This document shows positions 40,107 through 48,285 of a stretch of 64,000 nucleotides of DNA, in pieces (position 1 is the first letter of the stretch; each line of letters begins with the position of its first letter). The notes under the pieces are model-generated. The model saw only the letters and a list, made by a program, of their open reading frames with translations, had not been told where the DNA came from and searched no databases. Origin of the DNA: Leptotrichia sp. oral taxon 212 (GTDB lineage: Bacteria; Fusobacteriota; Fusobacteriia; Fusobacteriales; Leptotrichiaceae). Made by a program: the position numbers and the translations under genes. The stretch covers positions 1,089,126 through 1,153,125 of the forward strand of contig NZ_CP012410.1 of NCBI RefSeq assembly GCF_001274535.1. The letters run 5' to 3'.

Positions 40107-40520
40107 ATGATGAAAAAAGAAAATGAAAAATCAGAAGATTTTAATGAAATTATGGAACTGAAAGAAGAACTTGATACAGATATTAAAAATTTAGAAAAAG
40201 ATTTAAATTATTACAGGGAGCATAAAGCCGAAATGAAAGAAAATGGTGAACTTGATGAAGAAACTGAAAAAACTTTTGAAATGCTGGAAGAACAGTTGAG
40301 TTCTATTAAATCTATTATTTCTATGGGAAATGAAATCATGAAAACTACAGAAATAATCGAAGATTACGATGAAGACGAGTATTTTGAAAATCCTGAATTA
40401 CCAGCTAAAATGATTGGTAATGTGCTAAGAAATATAGAATCAGTAAAAGAACTCTATTTAAAGTATAATCCAGAAGATTCAGAATTTTTGGAGGAATTTG
40501 AAAGTTTGCTGGACATTTAA
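40107..40520 (+). CDS. Small acidic hypothetical protein
   Basis: The product of about 137 residues is very rich in Glu, Asp and Lys, with helices likely throughout (EELDTDIKNLEKDLNYY; EMLEEQLSSIKSII). I see no known domain. ATG 40107 is 8 nt after AGGAG; a GTG at 40098 overlaps that site and is less likely. It is the first gene behind operator copy A. Its C-terminus, LLDI, resembles the ILDI end of the membrane protein at 42361-43004. Confidence 0.6.
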   Translation: MMKKENEKSEDFNEIMELKEELDTDIKNLEKDLNYYREHKAEMKENGELDEETEKTFEMLEEQLSSIKSIISMGNEIMKTTEIIEDYDEDEYFENPELPAKMIGNVLRNIESVKELYLKYNPEDSEFLEEFESLLDI

Positions 40521-40639
40521 GTCTGAAAGCAATAAATTTTATCATCTCTTCTTTTATCGAGTTGTATTATATGCATAATGAAATAACAATACCGTGAAAA
40601 TTATAAATGCAATTAATCTATAAAAAATTATAAGGAATT

Positions 40640-41275
40640 ATGAAAATGGATAAATTGACAGGAGAAAGATTTATAGAGGACCCTTTAATAACAAAAGAGG
40701 AATTTGATAGGGAAAGAATGGCGGACAAGCTCTTAATACCGAGGTTGGTAACTTTCAAGTATAAAATAGGTCAACCTTTCCCACAATATAAAAATGAAAT
40801 GGAAAAATATTTTCCCCAGTTCACTAAGGAAGGATATATTGATACTCTAATGGAATGGTATGGAGATAAAATACCAAAAATTTATAAGGAAATATTTTAT
40901 AATTCATTAAATATTAGAGCTGATGACATAATATCACTTAACTGGTTATATTCTTTTGAAAGAAAAATATTTAGTGATTTGGCAGATTATATGATTGCTT
41001 CAGGGAACTTACATTTATATGGAGTTATATACCGGTATAGGGAAGATCCTTCTTTTGGATTTATTGATAGTGTAAAAAATATAGATAATATAATGAATTT
41101 TTTGAATGTGTATCCAGAAAATAAAGAAGGAATATATGGTGAGTTAGAAAGAATATATAGCATGATATTGGAAAAATATTATAAGGAAGAAAAATGGTCA
41201 TATATGAGATCTAGGCAGAAAAAAGGATATCAGGAACTAATATCTGAAATAAAAAAGAAAATGAATAAAAGCTAA
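40640..41275 (+). CDS. Hypothetical protein
   Basis: This 211-residue soluble protein is rich in aromatic residues and has no motif that I recognise. Its N-terminus (EDPLITKEEFDRERM) is charged and the rest appears helical. AAGGA lies 5 nt before ATG 40640. A gap of 119 nt after the previous gene shows no terminator, so it probably shares the promoter at 39977-40036. Confidence 0.6.
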   Translation: MKMDKLTGERFIEDPLITKEEFDRERMADKLLIPRLVTFKYKIGQPFPQYKNEMEKYFPQFTKEGYIDTLMEWYGDKIPKIYKEIFYNSLNIRADDIISLNWLYSFERKIFSDLADYMIASGNLHLYGVIYRYREDPSFGFIDSVKNIDNIMNFLNVYPENKEGIYGELERIYSMILEKYYKEEKWSYMRSRQKKGYQELISEIKKKMNKS

Positions 41276-41379
41276 TTTTTTAGTAAGATAAAATTATGAT
41301 TATAAGATTTATTTAAAACAGACAAAGAAGCACAAAAATTAAAACAAAATACAAAAAAATATAGAAAAATTAATAAGAA

Positions 41380-41439
41380 GGACACCTTATGTCCATACTC
41401 CTTTGCTATAATAAATTTAATAATGGCAGAGGAGTTTTT
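41380..41439 (+). promoter_or_regulatory. GGACA-N5-TGTCC operator with extended -10 promoter, copy B
   Basis: GGACACCTTATGTCC (41380-41394) precedes TGCTATAAT at 41404-41412 with the same spacing as copy A. The downstream inverted repeat ACTCCTTTGC/GCAGAGGAGT around the -10 is also kept, with pairing preserved through G-U changes, and T5 follows. It drives the phosphatase-GTPase unit. The rest of the 41276-41508 gap shows nothing else. Confidence 0.7.
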
Positions 41440-41508
41440 ATATTGATTTAAAAATGCCATTGAAGATATTAATAGTAAAGGTTTAATAATTTCAAGGGAG
41501 GAAGAAAA

Positions 41509-42252
41509 ATGAAAGTGAAAATTCAGAAAATAAGTGAGAAGAATTATGAAAAAATATTTATTATGACAGATATTCACGGAAGATACGATCTTTTTGAAAA
41601 AATATTTGGTGAAATTAACTTTACAAAAAATGATTTGCTAATTATTTTAGGAGACAGCTGCGACAGAGGAGAATATACATATGAAATGTATAGAAAATAC
41701 ATTAATTTGCAGAATGAAGGATATAAAGTAATTCATTTGATAGGAAATCATGAAGATACAATCTTAAAATCCAGAAATGATTTGAATCATAAGGCAAACT
41801 GGATGTTTAATGGTGGTGAAAGAACGGTATATTCTTTTTTCTGTCATCAGAACAAATTCGAGGAAATTATAGATTACTGGGAAGAATTTTATAAAGAAAA
41901 ATGGCTTTTTGACTTTTTTGAAGAAATGCCTCACATCGTGGAAAGTGAAAATTGTATATTTGTTCATGCAGGGATAGATTTTTCAAAATCTCTGGAAAAT
42001 CAGGATGAAACATATGTAGTCTGGACTAGAGATGACTGGTACATGAAAAATAATACAGGAAAAATAGTGTTTTATGGACATACTCCACAAAATGAAGTAA
42101 CCAGTTATAATAACTGTTTTAATCTGGATTCAGGAGCATTCCATACAGATATTATGAACTGTTTTGAACTTAAAACAAAGACATTATATAGATTGAAAAA
42201 TGACAGTATTGGAATACAGAAAATAAATATTGAAGAAATATCAGAAAAATAG
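41509..42252 (+). CDS. PPP-family metallophosphatase (Ser/Thr phosphatase or Ap4A hydrolase-like)
   Basis: The 247-residue protein has the calcineurin-like motifs in order: TDIHGRYD (Asp21, His23), LGDSCDRG, GNHED, HAGID and GHTP. These coordinate two metal ions for phosphoester hydrolysis. Its length and motif spacing match bacterial PrpA/PrpE-type phosphatases or ApaH-like enzymes; the substrate cannot be told. ATG 41509 follows GGGAGGAAGAAA. It is the first gene behind operator copy B. Confidence 0.88.
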   Translation: MKVKIQKISEKNYEKIFIMTDIHGRYDLFEKIFGEINFTKNDLLIILGDSCDRGEYTYEMYRKYINLQNEGYKVIHLIGNHEDTILKSRNDLNHKANWMFNGGERTVYSFFCHQNKFEEIIDYWEEFYKEKWLFDFFEEMPHIVESENCIFVHAGIDFSKSLENQDETYVVWTRDDWYMKNNTGKIVFYGHTPQNEVTSYNNCFNLDSGAFHTDIMNCFELKTKTLYRLKNDSIGIQKINIEEISEK

Positions 42253-42360
42253 AAAAGTTTTTTCAGAATTATAAAAGATATACTGGATATTTAAACATAA
42301 AATTTAATATTATTAAAAAATATGATACAAAAAAAGAGTTTTTATATAAGGAGGCACAAA

Positions 42361-43004
42361 ATGACAAATGAAATTGGCAGGGAAGAATTTGAAGTAGAAT
42401 TCAGAAGACTGGAAGGAGAATGGGAAGTATTAAAAAAAGAAGCAGGAATAAAGGAATATAATAAAAGAAAATTTATAAAAAGAAAAAAGATGAAGAAATA
42501 AAAGCTGAGCAGCTTGAACTGAAAGCAAGAAAAATTGTAGAAAAATGGAATAATTTAAGTAGAAAAGCAGGGATTGATATAATATATGACATACAAGTGA
42601 AAGCAAAAGAAAGTGAAAAACTGGAGACAAACAATACAGCTCATTTAGATACAAGACCTTCAGATAGAAAAATACGGAAAATTATAAATATAAGCTCAGT
42701 TATGACAGGAGTGCTAAATATTATTCAGATTCCATTCATAAATATCCTTCTTATTTCAACAATACAGTTAAATATGCTTTATCAGATAAATAAAAAATTT
42801 AATGTCAGAACAGGAATGAAAATGTTGATTGGAAATCTTATAACCATAGCAGGAATTTTATTATTTTTACAAATACTTCCTTCCTATCTGTCGAAGCTTA
42901 TACCTTTTCCAGCAACATATATTTCAGTTGGAATTGCTGTTATTATAGTAAAATTGCTAGGAGAGGCACATATGGAAACTTTAAAAAATATACTGGACAT
43001 TTAA
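42361..43004 (+). pseudogene. Membrane protein associated with the GTPase (frameshift)
   Basis: ATG 42361, after AAGGAGGC, opens a charged helical frame that stops after 46 codons. Adding one A to the A5 run 42477-42481 restores a frame of about 214 residues, whose C-terminal half has two membrane spans and IPFPATYISVGIA-like sequence resembling the DUF697 region of the next gene product. A 135-residue remnant could still start at GTG 42597. It probably belongs with the downstream GTPase. Confidence 0.6.
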
Positions 43005-43046
43005 ACCTAAAATTAATATAATTATAGAAGAAGGAGTGAGGATATA

Positions 43047-44276
43047 ATGGATGTTATGGAATTTAAAAAACATATAGGATTTGAGGAGGAAAATAAAATG
43101 GAAGAAAAAAGAAATGAAGCAGTGGCAGAAGCAGAGGTAGTGGAAATACTAAAAAACTCAGTAGATGCTTCAACAGGAGAAATAAGTTACAGTGAATATG
43201 AATCAAAAAAGAATATTAATAAGGAAAAGGTAAATATTATTGTCGCAGGAAAGACAGGTGTAGGAAAAAGCTCACTTATAAACTATATTTTTGGTAAGGA
43301 AGTTGCAAAAGTTGGAAATGGTGAGCCTGTAACACAGGAAATACAGGAATATAATCTTGAAAATGATAATATTACGCTTTTTGACACAAAAGGAATAGAA
43401 GCAAAAGATTATGAAAAAACATTGGATAATATAAAGAAATATTTGGAATTAAGACAGGATTCACCAGATGAAAATGACGATATTCATATTGCATGGCTAT
43501 GTATAAGTGAAAGAGGAGACAGGGTAGAAGAAGCTGACAGAGAACTCTTAAAAATTTTAAGTGAGGCAGGAATACCGGTAATAGGAGTATTTACAAAAAG
43601 GGAGTCTAAAAGGGAATCTGATTTTGTGAATAAAGTGATAGAGGATAATCTTCTTCCTGAAACAAAAGCAGTCGTAAGAGTAAGAAGTATAACGGAAGAA
43701 GTGGAAATAGAAGATAATCTGGTAGAATTAAAGCCTAAAGGTGCAGAAGAACTTCTTGAAGAAACATACAAATACATGTCTGAAGGAAGAAAAAATGCAA
43801 TTAAAAAGGCACAGACAGCTGTTCTGAAAGACAGAATAGAAGCAATGTCAAAAGAAGCGGACGTACTGACTAACTGGTATGCATCCGGTGCAGGTGCAAT
43901 AGGTGCAACTCCGTTACCGTTTGCAGATTCCCTTGCATTAGCGGCACTGCAGACTAAAATGATTATAGACATAAATACGATATACAGGGTAGATGCAGGA
44001 ACACATACATTTACAGATATAGCGGCGGCATTAATAAGTGTTACAGGTGTGGCACAGATTGGAAAACTTGCGGCAGGTCTGCTTAAAATTATTCCTGTTA
44101 TAGGATGGACTGCCAATGCAGGAGTAGCTGCAGGAATCACTAAAGGAATAGGATTTGGTTATTCAGAGTATTTAAAAAACAATATAAATAAGGAAACAGG
44201 AGAAATAAAACTGGATTTAGAAGATTTGAAACAGAATTTTATGAAATTTTTCAACCAGTTTAAAGATATGATTTAA
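43047..44276 (+). CDS. Era/dynamin-like GTPase with C-terminal DUF697 membrane region
   Basis: The 409-residue protein has a GTPase domain: G1 GKTGVGKS at 68-75, a Thr in VTQEIQ for G2, G3 DTKG, and a TKRE that replaces the canonical NKxD G4. A DUF697-type hydrophobic C-terminal region follows (GAIGATPLPFADSLALAALQ; two or three spans). Such GTPases associate with membranes in stress and defence contexts. A second start, ATG 43098, has an excellent AGGAGGA site and may be used as well as ATG 43047. Confidence 0.85.
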   Translation: MDVMEFKKHIGFEEENKMEEKRNEAVAEAEVVEILKNSVDASTGEISYSEYESKKNINKEKVNIIVAGKTGVGKSSLINYIFGKEVAKVGNGEPVTQEIQEYNLENDNITLFDTKGIEAKDYEKTLDNIKKYLELRQDSPDENDDIHIAWLCISERGDRVEEADRELLKILSEAGIPVIGVFTKRESKRESDFVNKVIEDNLLPETKAVVRVRSITEEVEIEDNLVELKPKGAEELLEETYKYMSEGRKNAIKKAQTAVLKDRIEAMSKEADVLTNWYASGAGAIGATPLPFADSLALAALQTKMIIDINTIYRVDAGTHTFTDIAAALISVTGVAQIGKLAAGLLKIIPVIGWTANAGVAAGITKGIGFGYSEYLKNNINKETGEIKLDLEDLKQNFMKFFNQFKDMI

Positions 44277-44319
44277 AAAAATATGGAATAATATATGACA
44301 GAACGAAAGGAATATAAAA

Positions 44320-44911
44320 ATGAAGAAAATATTTATATCCTTCTGCAGAGGGGGGGATAATATTATAGAGCAGGTTATTAAAACCAATCTTAACTCTGAT
44401 TTCATACATTCAGAAATAATAACAGTGGAACAGGATATGGAAAATGGACTGAGAAATGACAGAGTTTATGATTATGCTGAAAATAATGGAAAAGATGGAA
44501 AGAAAAAGTGGTTTCTTGAAGACAGGCTGAAATCAAAAAGTTATGTAGACAATATAAATGAAATATTTGAACTGAAAATTCCTGAAGGAAAATTTTATGA
44601 AGTCTATAAGTTTATTGAAAATTACTATAAAATTCATAATTATGATAAAGCCATGAAGATATACAAAATAGGAGATTTTGGGGTTGGGAATAAAAAATTT
44701 ATAAAAGGGGCTCCTGACAGTACAACTACAATAATGTTCCCATTTCTGTTTCGAAGTAATAAGATTTATGGTGAGAAACTACTATAAGGATAATGATTTG
44801 CTAAATTACAGGGTAGAAGAAATTGAAAATCAATACAGGGAAAAACTTGAATATATAACACCGGGACACCTTCATGATGTGTTCAGGGAACATAAAGATA
44901 TATTTGGATAA
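44320..44911 (+). pseudogene. Hypothetical protein, frame disrupted near its 3' end
   Basis: The first frame gives 155 residues and stops at 44787; I do not recognise it. An overlapping frame from about 44769 to 44911 encodes NYYKDNDLLNYRVEEIENQY and looks like the original C-terminus. Joining them needs one base fewer near 44750-44760 (or two more), unlike the single-base losses elsewhere in the island. It follows the GTPase gene by 43 nt and probably belongs to the same unit. Confidence 0.5.
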
Positions 44912-44942
44912 AAAATTATAGAGGAAAACTTTATAAATTTAC

Positions 44943-44971
44943 TTGACAAATAGGAACTTATTTATTATAAT
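44943..44971 (+). promoter_or_regulatory. Near-consensus promoter of rpmF
   Basis: TTGACA (44943-44948), a 17-bp spacer and TATAAT (44966-44971) make a full-consensus sigma-70 promoter, as expected for a ribosomal protein gene. It marks the return to core genome after the accessory island. Confidence 0.85.
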
Positions 44972-45057
44972 TATTTGTATTATAATTTATTCAAAAGCAA
45001 TATTTAGTTTTAATAATGCTTACTACATACCAATTATTGGAAAGGAGTCGATAAACA

Positions 45058-45258
45058 ATGGCAGTACCTAAGAAAAGAACGTCCAAAGCAAAAAGAAATA
45101 TGAGAAGAGCACACGATTCAATCAAAGCACCTAATATAATCGTTGAAGCTGATGGAACTGTGAGAAGACCTCATAGATTAAATTTAGATACAGGTGTATA
45201 CAGAGGTAGACAAGTTTTACAACCTGCTACAGATGAAAGTACAGCTGATGCTGAATAA
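45058..45258 (+). CDS. rpmF: 50S ribosomal protein L32, Cys-free form
   Basis: The 66-residue protein starts with the L32 signature MAVPKKRTSKAKRNMRRAHD and has the C-terminal half EADGTVRRPHRLNLDTGVYRG. The zinc-ribbon cysteines of the usual L32 are all missing, so this is a zinc-independent (C-minus) form. AAGGAG precedes ATG 45058. It is upstream of fabH as in many bacteria, but the plsX gene normally between them is absent here. Confidence 0.95.
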   Translation: MAVPKKRTSKAKRNMRRAHDSIKAPNIIVEADGTVRRPHRLNLDTGVYRGRQVLQPATDESTADAE

Positions 45259-45263
45259 TATAT

Positions 45264-45293
45264 AAGCAAGATAGAGATAGTCTTGCTTTTTTT
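45264..45293 (+). terminator. Terminator after rpmF
   Basis: AAGCAAGA (45264-45271) pairs with TCTTGCTT (45281-45288) around a short loop and is followed by a T-run. It separates rpmF from the fab genes. Confidence 0.85.
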
Positions 45294-45450
45294 ATAATTA
45301 TAAAATTTTTATAAAATAAAAGATGAAAAACATAAAATAATAATTGTCAATTTATGAAATATCTGTTATACTCTAAAATGATATGGCAATCAGGAAAATT
45401 AAACTTCTGTAAGCTATTATATATAAGAAAATAATAACTGAGGTGAATAA

Positions 45451-46428
45451 ATGAAAGTAGGAATATTGGGAACGGGGTCTTATGCACCTGAAAAAATTCT
45501 GACAAATGATGATTTGGCAAAAATGGTTGATACAAATGATGAGTGGATAAGCACAAGAACTGGAATAAAAGAAAGAAGAATAGCTTCTGATGATGAAGCG
45601 ACTTCGGATTTTGCCTACAAAGCGGCTTTGAATGCAATAGATAATGCAGGAATTGATAAAAATGAGATAGAACTGGTAATTGTGGCGACAATGACTGCGG
45701 ATCATTTTACTCCGTCGACAGCTGCACTTGTACAGGATAAACTTGGAATTAAAGCTGCTGCATTTGATCTTTCGGCAGCATGTACAGGATTTATATATGC
45801 CTTTACGACAGGTTACAGTTTCATTCAGGCAGGAATATATAAAAAAGTACTTGTAATCGGAGCTGAAACTATGTCCAGAGTTATAGACTGGACAGACAGG
45901 GGAACGTGTATCCTTTTTGGAGATGGAGCAGGGGCAGTTGTTTTAGGAGAAACAGAAACAGGAGGATTTATTTCAAGCCATCTTGTTGCTGACGGTTCAG
46001 GAGCATGCGAACTTCTTGTTCCGGCCGGAGGATCCAGAACACCTGCAAGTCATGAAACATTAGATAATAAAGATGTATACTTAAAAATGAACGGAAGGGA
46101 AATTTTTAAATTTGCAGTTAAGGTATTCCCTGAAACAGTTGAAGATATACTGGAACAGGCAAATATTACTGCAGATGATGTTGATTTATTTGTTCCTCAT
46201 CAGGCAAACATAAGAATAATAGAATCAATATCTAAAAGATTCAAACAGCCAATGGAAAAATTCTATGTCAATCTGCACAAATACGGTAATACTTCAGGAG
46301 CATCAGTTCCTCTGGCTCTGGATGAAGCCAACAGGGAAGGTAGGCTGAAAAAAGGAGACAAGGTTGTTATAGTAGGTTTTGGTGGTGGACTGACATATGG
46401 CTCGATTTTATTTGAATGGTCAAAATAA
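45451..46428 (+). CDS. fabH: 3-oxoacyl-ACP synthase III (FabH)
   Basis: The 325-residue condensing enzyme starts fatty-acid synthesis by joining acetyl-CoA and malonyl-ACP. The catalytic triad is visible: Cys111 in SAACTGF, His in VPHQANIR and Asn in KYGNTSGAS. Length and order with fabD, acpP and fabF are typical. ATG 45451 follows TGAGGTGAATAA. Confidence 0.97.
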   Translation: MKVGILGTGSYAPEKILTNDDLAKMVDTNDEWISTRTGIKERRIASDDEATSDFAYKAALNAIDNAGIDKNEIELVIVATMTADHFTPSTAALVQDKLGIKAAAFDLSAACTGFIYAFTTGYSFIQAGIYKKVLVIGAETMSRVIDWTDRGTCILFGDGAGAVVLGETETGGFISSHLVADGSGACELLVPAGGSRTPASHETLDNKDVYLKMNGREIFKFAVKVFPETVEDILEQANITADDVDLFVPHQANIRIIESISKRFKQPMEKFYVNLHKYGNTSGASVPLALDEANREGRLKKGDKVVIVGFGGGLTYGSILFEWSK

Positions 46429-46463
46429 ATTAAAATTAAAAATAATAGAAAGGAAAGACTAAA

Positions 46464-46862
46464 ATGAATAAAAAAATTACATGGGGACTTATAATAATTT
46501 TCATAAGTCTGTTCTATCTGTTTCAGAAATATATCCCTGAAGGTATATTGATGTATGTATTTAATTATCAGGTAATAATAATATTAATAGGAATTTATCT
46601 CATATTACAGAAAAAAAATTCTTTAGGACTGGCTATATCATTTATAGGATTATATCTGTATCTTCAGAGATTTTTCAGTGAATATTTTGAAATTGGATTT
46701 CCTTTAGTAACATTAATAGGAGGTATCATAATATTCGTTTTGGGACTTAATGAGAAAAATAAGAAGGATCTGAAAAAGAAGGAGCCAATTTATAAAAGTA
46801 CTTTAAAAGCTGGTGATTCTGAAGTAAATACTGATATTGAAGATGTAGAGGAAATAAAATAA
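46464..46862 (+). CDS. Four-span membrane protein (LiaI/DUF5668-like)
   Basis: The 132-residue protein has about four closely packed hydrophobic segments (ITWGLIIIFISLFYLFQ; VIIILIGIYLILQKK; LGLAISFIGLYLYL; LVTLIGGIIIFVLGL) and an acidic tail. The layout resembles small LiaI/LiaF-type envelope proteins, but no motif is decisive. AGAAAGGAAAG precedes ATG 46464. It is inserted between fabH and fabD, which is unusual. Confidence 0.65.
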   Translation: MNKKITWGLIIIFISLFYLFQKYIPEGILMYVFNYQVIIILIGIYLILQKKNSLGLAISFIGLYLYLQRFFSEYFEIGFPLVTLIGGIIIFVLGLNEKNKKDLKKKEPIYKSTLKAGDSEVNTDIEDVEEIK

Positions 46863-46947
46863 TATAAAATATTTTGAAATATGTATTTTTAATAAACAGA
46901 CAGTTAAAATGATAATTTAATATAATAACTAATCATAGGAGGAAAAA

Positions 46948-47865
46948 ATGTCAAAGACTGCTTTTGTATTTCCTGGTCAGGGAACACAGTATCCTGGAAT
47001 GGGAAAAAAACTGTATGATGAAGTAAATGATGAAAATAAAAAAAGAATTGATGAAATACTTGAAAGTACAGGAAATCCTGAAATAAAAAAAGTCCTGTTT
47101 GAAGGAACTGAAGAAGAATTGAAAAATACCCAGTATGCACAACCGGCAATTGCATTATTTTCAGTATTTTTGACTAAGCTTTTAAAGGAAAAGGGAGTAA
47201 ATGCAGATTATGCTGCAGGACATAGCCTTGGAGAATACAGTTCGTTATATGCGGCAGGAATACTTGAAGAAAAGGATACATTAAAACTTATTTCCAGAAG
47301 AGGGGAAATAATGGGAAATGCTGAAATAGAAGGAAGTATGGCTGCGATTTTAGGTCTTCCTTCTGAAGAAGTTGAAAAAATATGTACTGAAATTAGCGGA
47401 ACAGTTGAGGCGGTAAACTTCAATGAACCTAAGCAGACGGTAATTGCAGGAGAAAAGGAAGCAATTGAGAAAAGTCTTGATGTGTTTAAGGAAAAAGGGG
47501 CAAAAAGAGCAATTCCTCTTGCTGTATCAGGACCATTTCATTCATCATTGATGAAACCGGTTGCAGAAAAATTGAAAAAGGAATTTGAAAATTATTCATG
47601 GAATGATGCAAAAGTTTCTCTTATTGCAAATACAACAGCTGATATTCTGACTTCAGCAGAAGATATAAAAGAAGAGCTGTACAGACAGACTTTCGGTCCT
47701 GTAAAATGGGTTGATACAATAAACAAACTGGCTGAAAATGGTGTTACAAAGATATATGAAATAGGACCTGGAAAGGTTCTTGCGGGACTTATAAAAAAGA
47801 TAAATAAGAATATAGAAGTAATAAATATAGAAAATGTTGAAGCAATAAATACATTAGTTATTTAA
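46948..47865 (+). CDS. fabD: Malonyl-CoA:ACP transacylase (FabD)
   Basis: The 305-residue enzyme transfers malonyl from CoA to ACP. It shows VFPGQGTQYPGMG at the N-terminus, the nucleophile elbow GHSLGEY with Ser93, and the catalytic His in VSGPFHSSLM. The length is standard. ATG 46948 follows TAGGAGGAAAAA. acpP and fabF follow. Confidence 0.97.
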   Translation: MSKTAFVFPGQGTQYPGMGKKLYDEVNDENKKRIDEILESTGNPEIKKVLFEGTEEELKNTQYAQPAIALFSVFLTKLLKEKGVNADYAAGHSLGEYSSLYAAGILEEKDTLKLISRRGEIMGNAEIEGSMAAILGLPSEEVEKICTEISGTVEAVNFNEPKQTVIAGEKEAIEKSLDVFKEKGAKRAIPLAVSGPFHSSLMKPVAEKLKKEFENYSWNDAKVSLIANTTADILTSAEDIKEELYRQTFGPVKWVDTINKLAENGVTKIYEIGPGKVLAGLIKKINKNIEVINIENVEAINTLVI

Positions 47866-47871
47866 AAAGTG

Positions 47872-47900
47872 TTGCATTTTTTTAATTCTTTTGATATAAT
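47872..47900 (+). promoter_or_regulatory. acpP promoter
   Basis: TTGCAT (47872-47877), a 17-bp spacer and TATAAT (47895-47900) with an extended TGA in front give a strong dedicated promoter, fitting the high demand for ACP. Confidence 0.8.
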
Positions 47901-47933
47901 AATTTGAAAATAAAAAATGGAGGTGGCATTAAA

Positions 47934-48158
47934 ATGCTAGAAAAAATAAAATCAATAGTAGCAGACCAATTAGGAGTGGATGAGGATCAAGTAACTGAAG
48001 ATGCATCATTTATTGATGATTTAGGGGCAGATTCTTTAGATACAGTAGAATTAATAATGGCTTTTGAAGAAGAATTTGATGTGGAAATACCTGATGAAGA
48101 TGCACAAAAAATTAAAACAGTTAAAGATGTAATAGAATACATTGAATCAAAACAATAA
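47934..48158 (+). CDS. acpP: Acyl carrier protein
   Basis: The 74-residue acidic protein carries acyl chains on a phosphopantetheine arm attached to Ser34 in [10 protein letters not shown]. The start ATG 47934 is set by GGAGGTGG 8 nt upstream; an upstream in-frame ATG at 47904 would add ten atypical residues. It has its own promoter and a strong terminator, so it can be transcribed apart from its neighbours. Confidence 0.97.
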   Translation: MLEKIKSIVADQLGVDEDQVTEDASFIDDLGADSLDTVELIMAFEEEFDVEIPDEDAQKIKTVKDVIEYIESKQ

Positions 48159-48175
48159 TTAAATATTAAAAAATA

Positions 48176-48198
48176 TTGGGGGTTTCCCCCATTTTTTA
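48176..48198 (+). terminator. Terminator after acpP
   Basis: GGGGG-TTT-CCCCC (48178-48190) followed by A and T6 is a compact, strong terminator. Confidence 0.85.
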
Positions 48199-48227
48199 TT
48201 GAAATAATTGAAAAAAATTAGTATAAT
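48199..48227 (+). promoter_or_regulatory. fabF promoter
   Basis: TTGAAA (48199-48204), a 17-bp spacer and TATAAT (48222-48227) lie just after the acpP terminator and about 60 bp before fabF. Confidence 0.7.
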
Positions 48228-48285
48228 ATAGCTAACTGATTAATGTATGAAAAAAGAAAACTAAAACAAATTGTGAGGTGTATAA

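Noticed and set aside
43484-44140. 218-codon open frame on the minus strand inside the GTPase gene
   Set aside because: Shadow of the real gene; low-complexity Ser/Ala/Thr-rich translation without a start signal.
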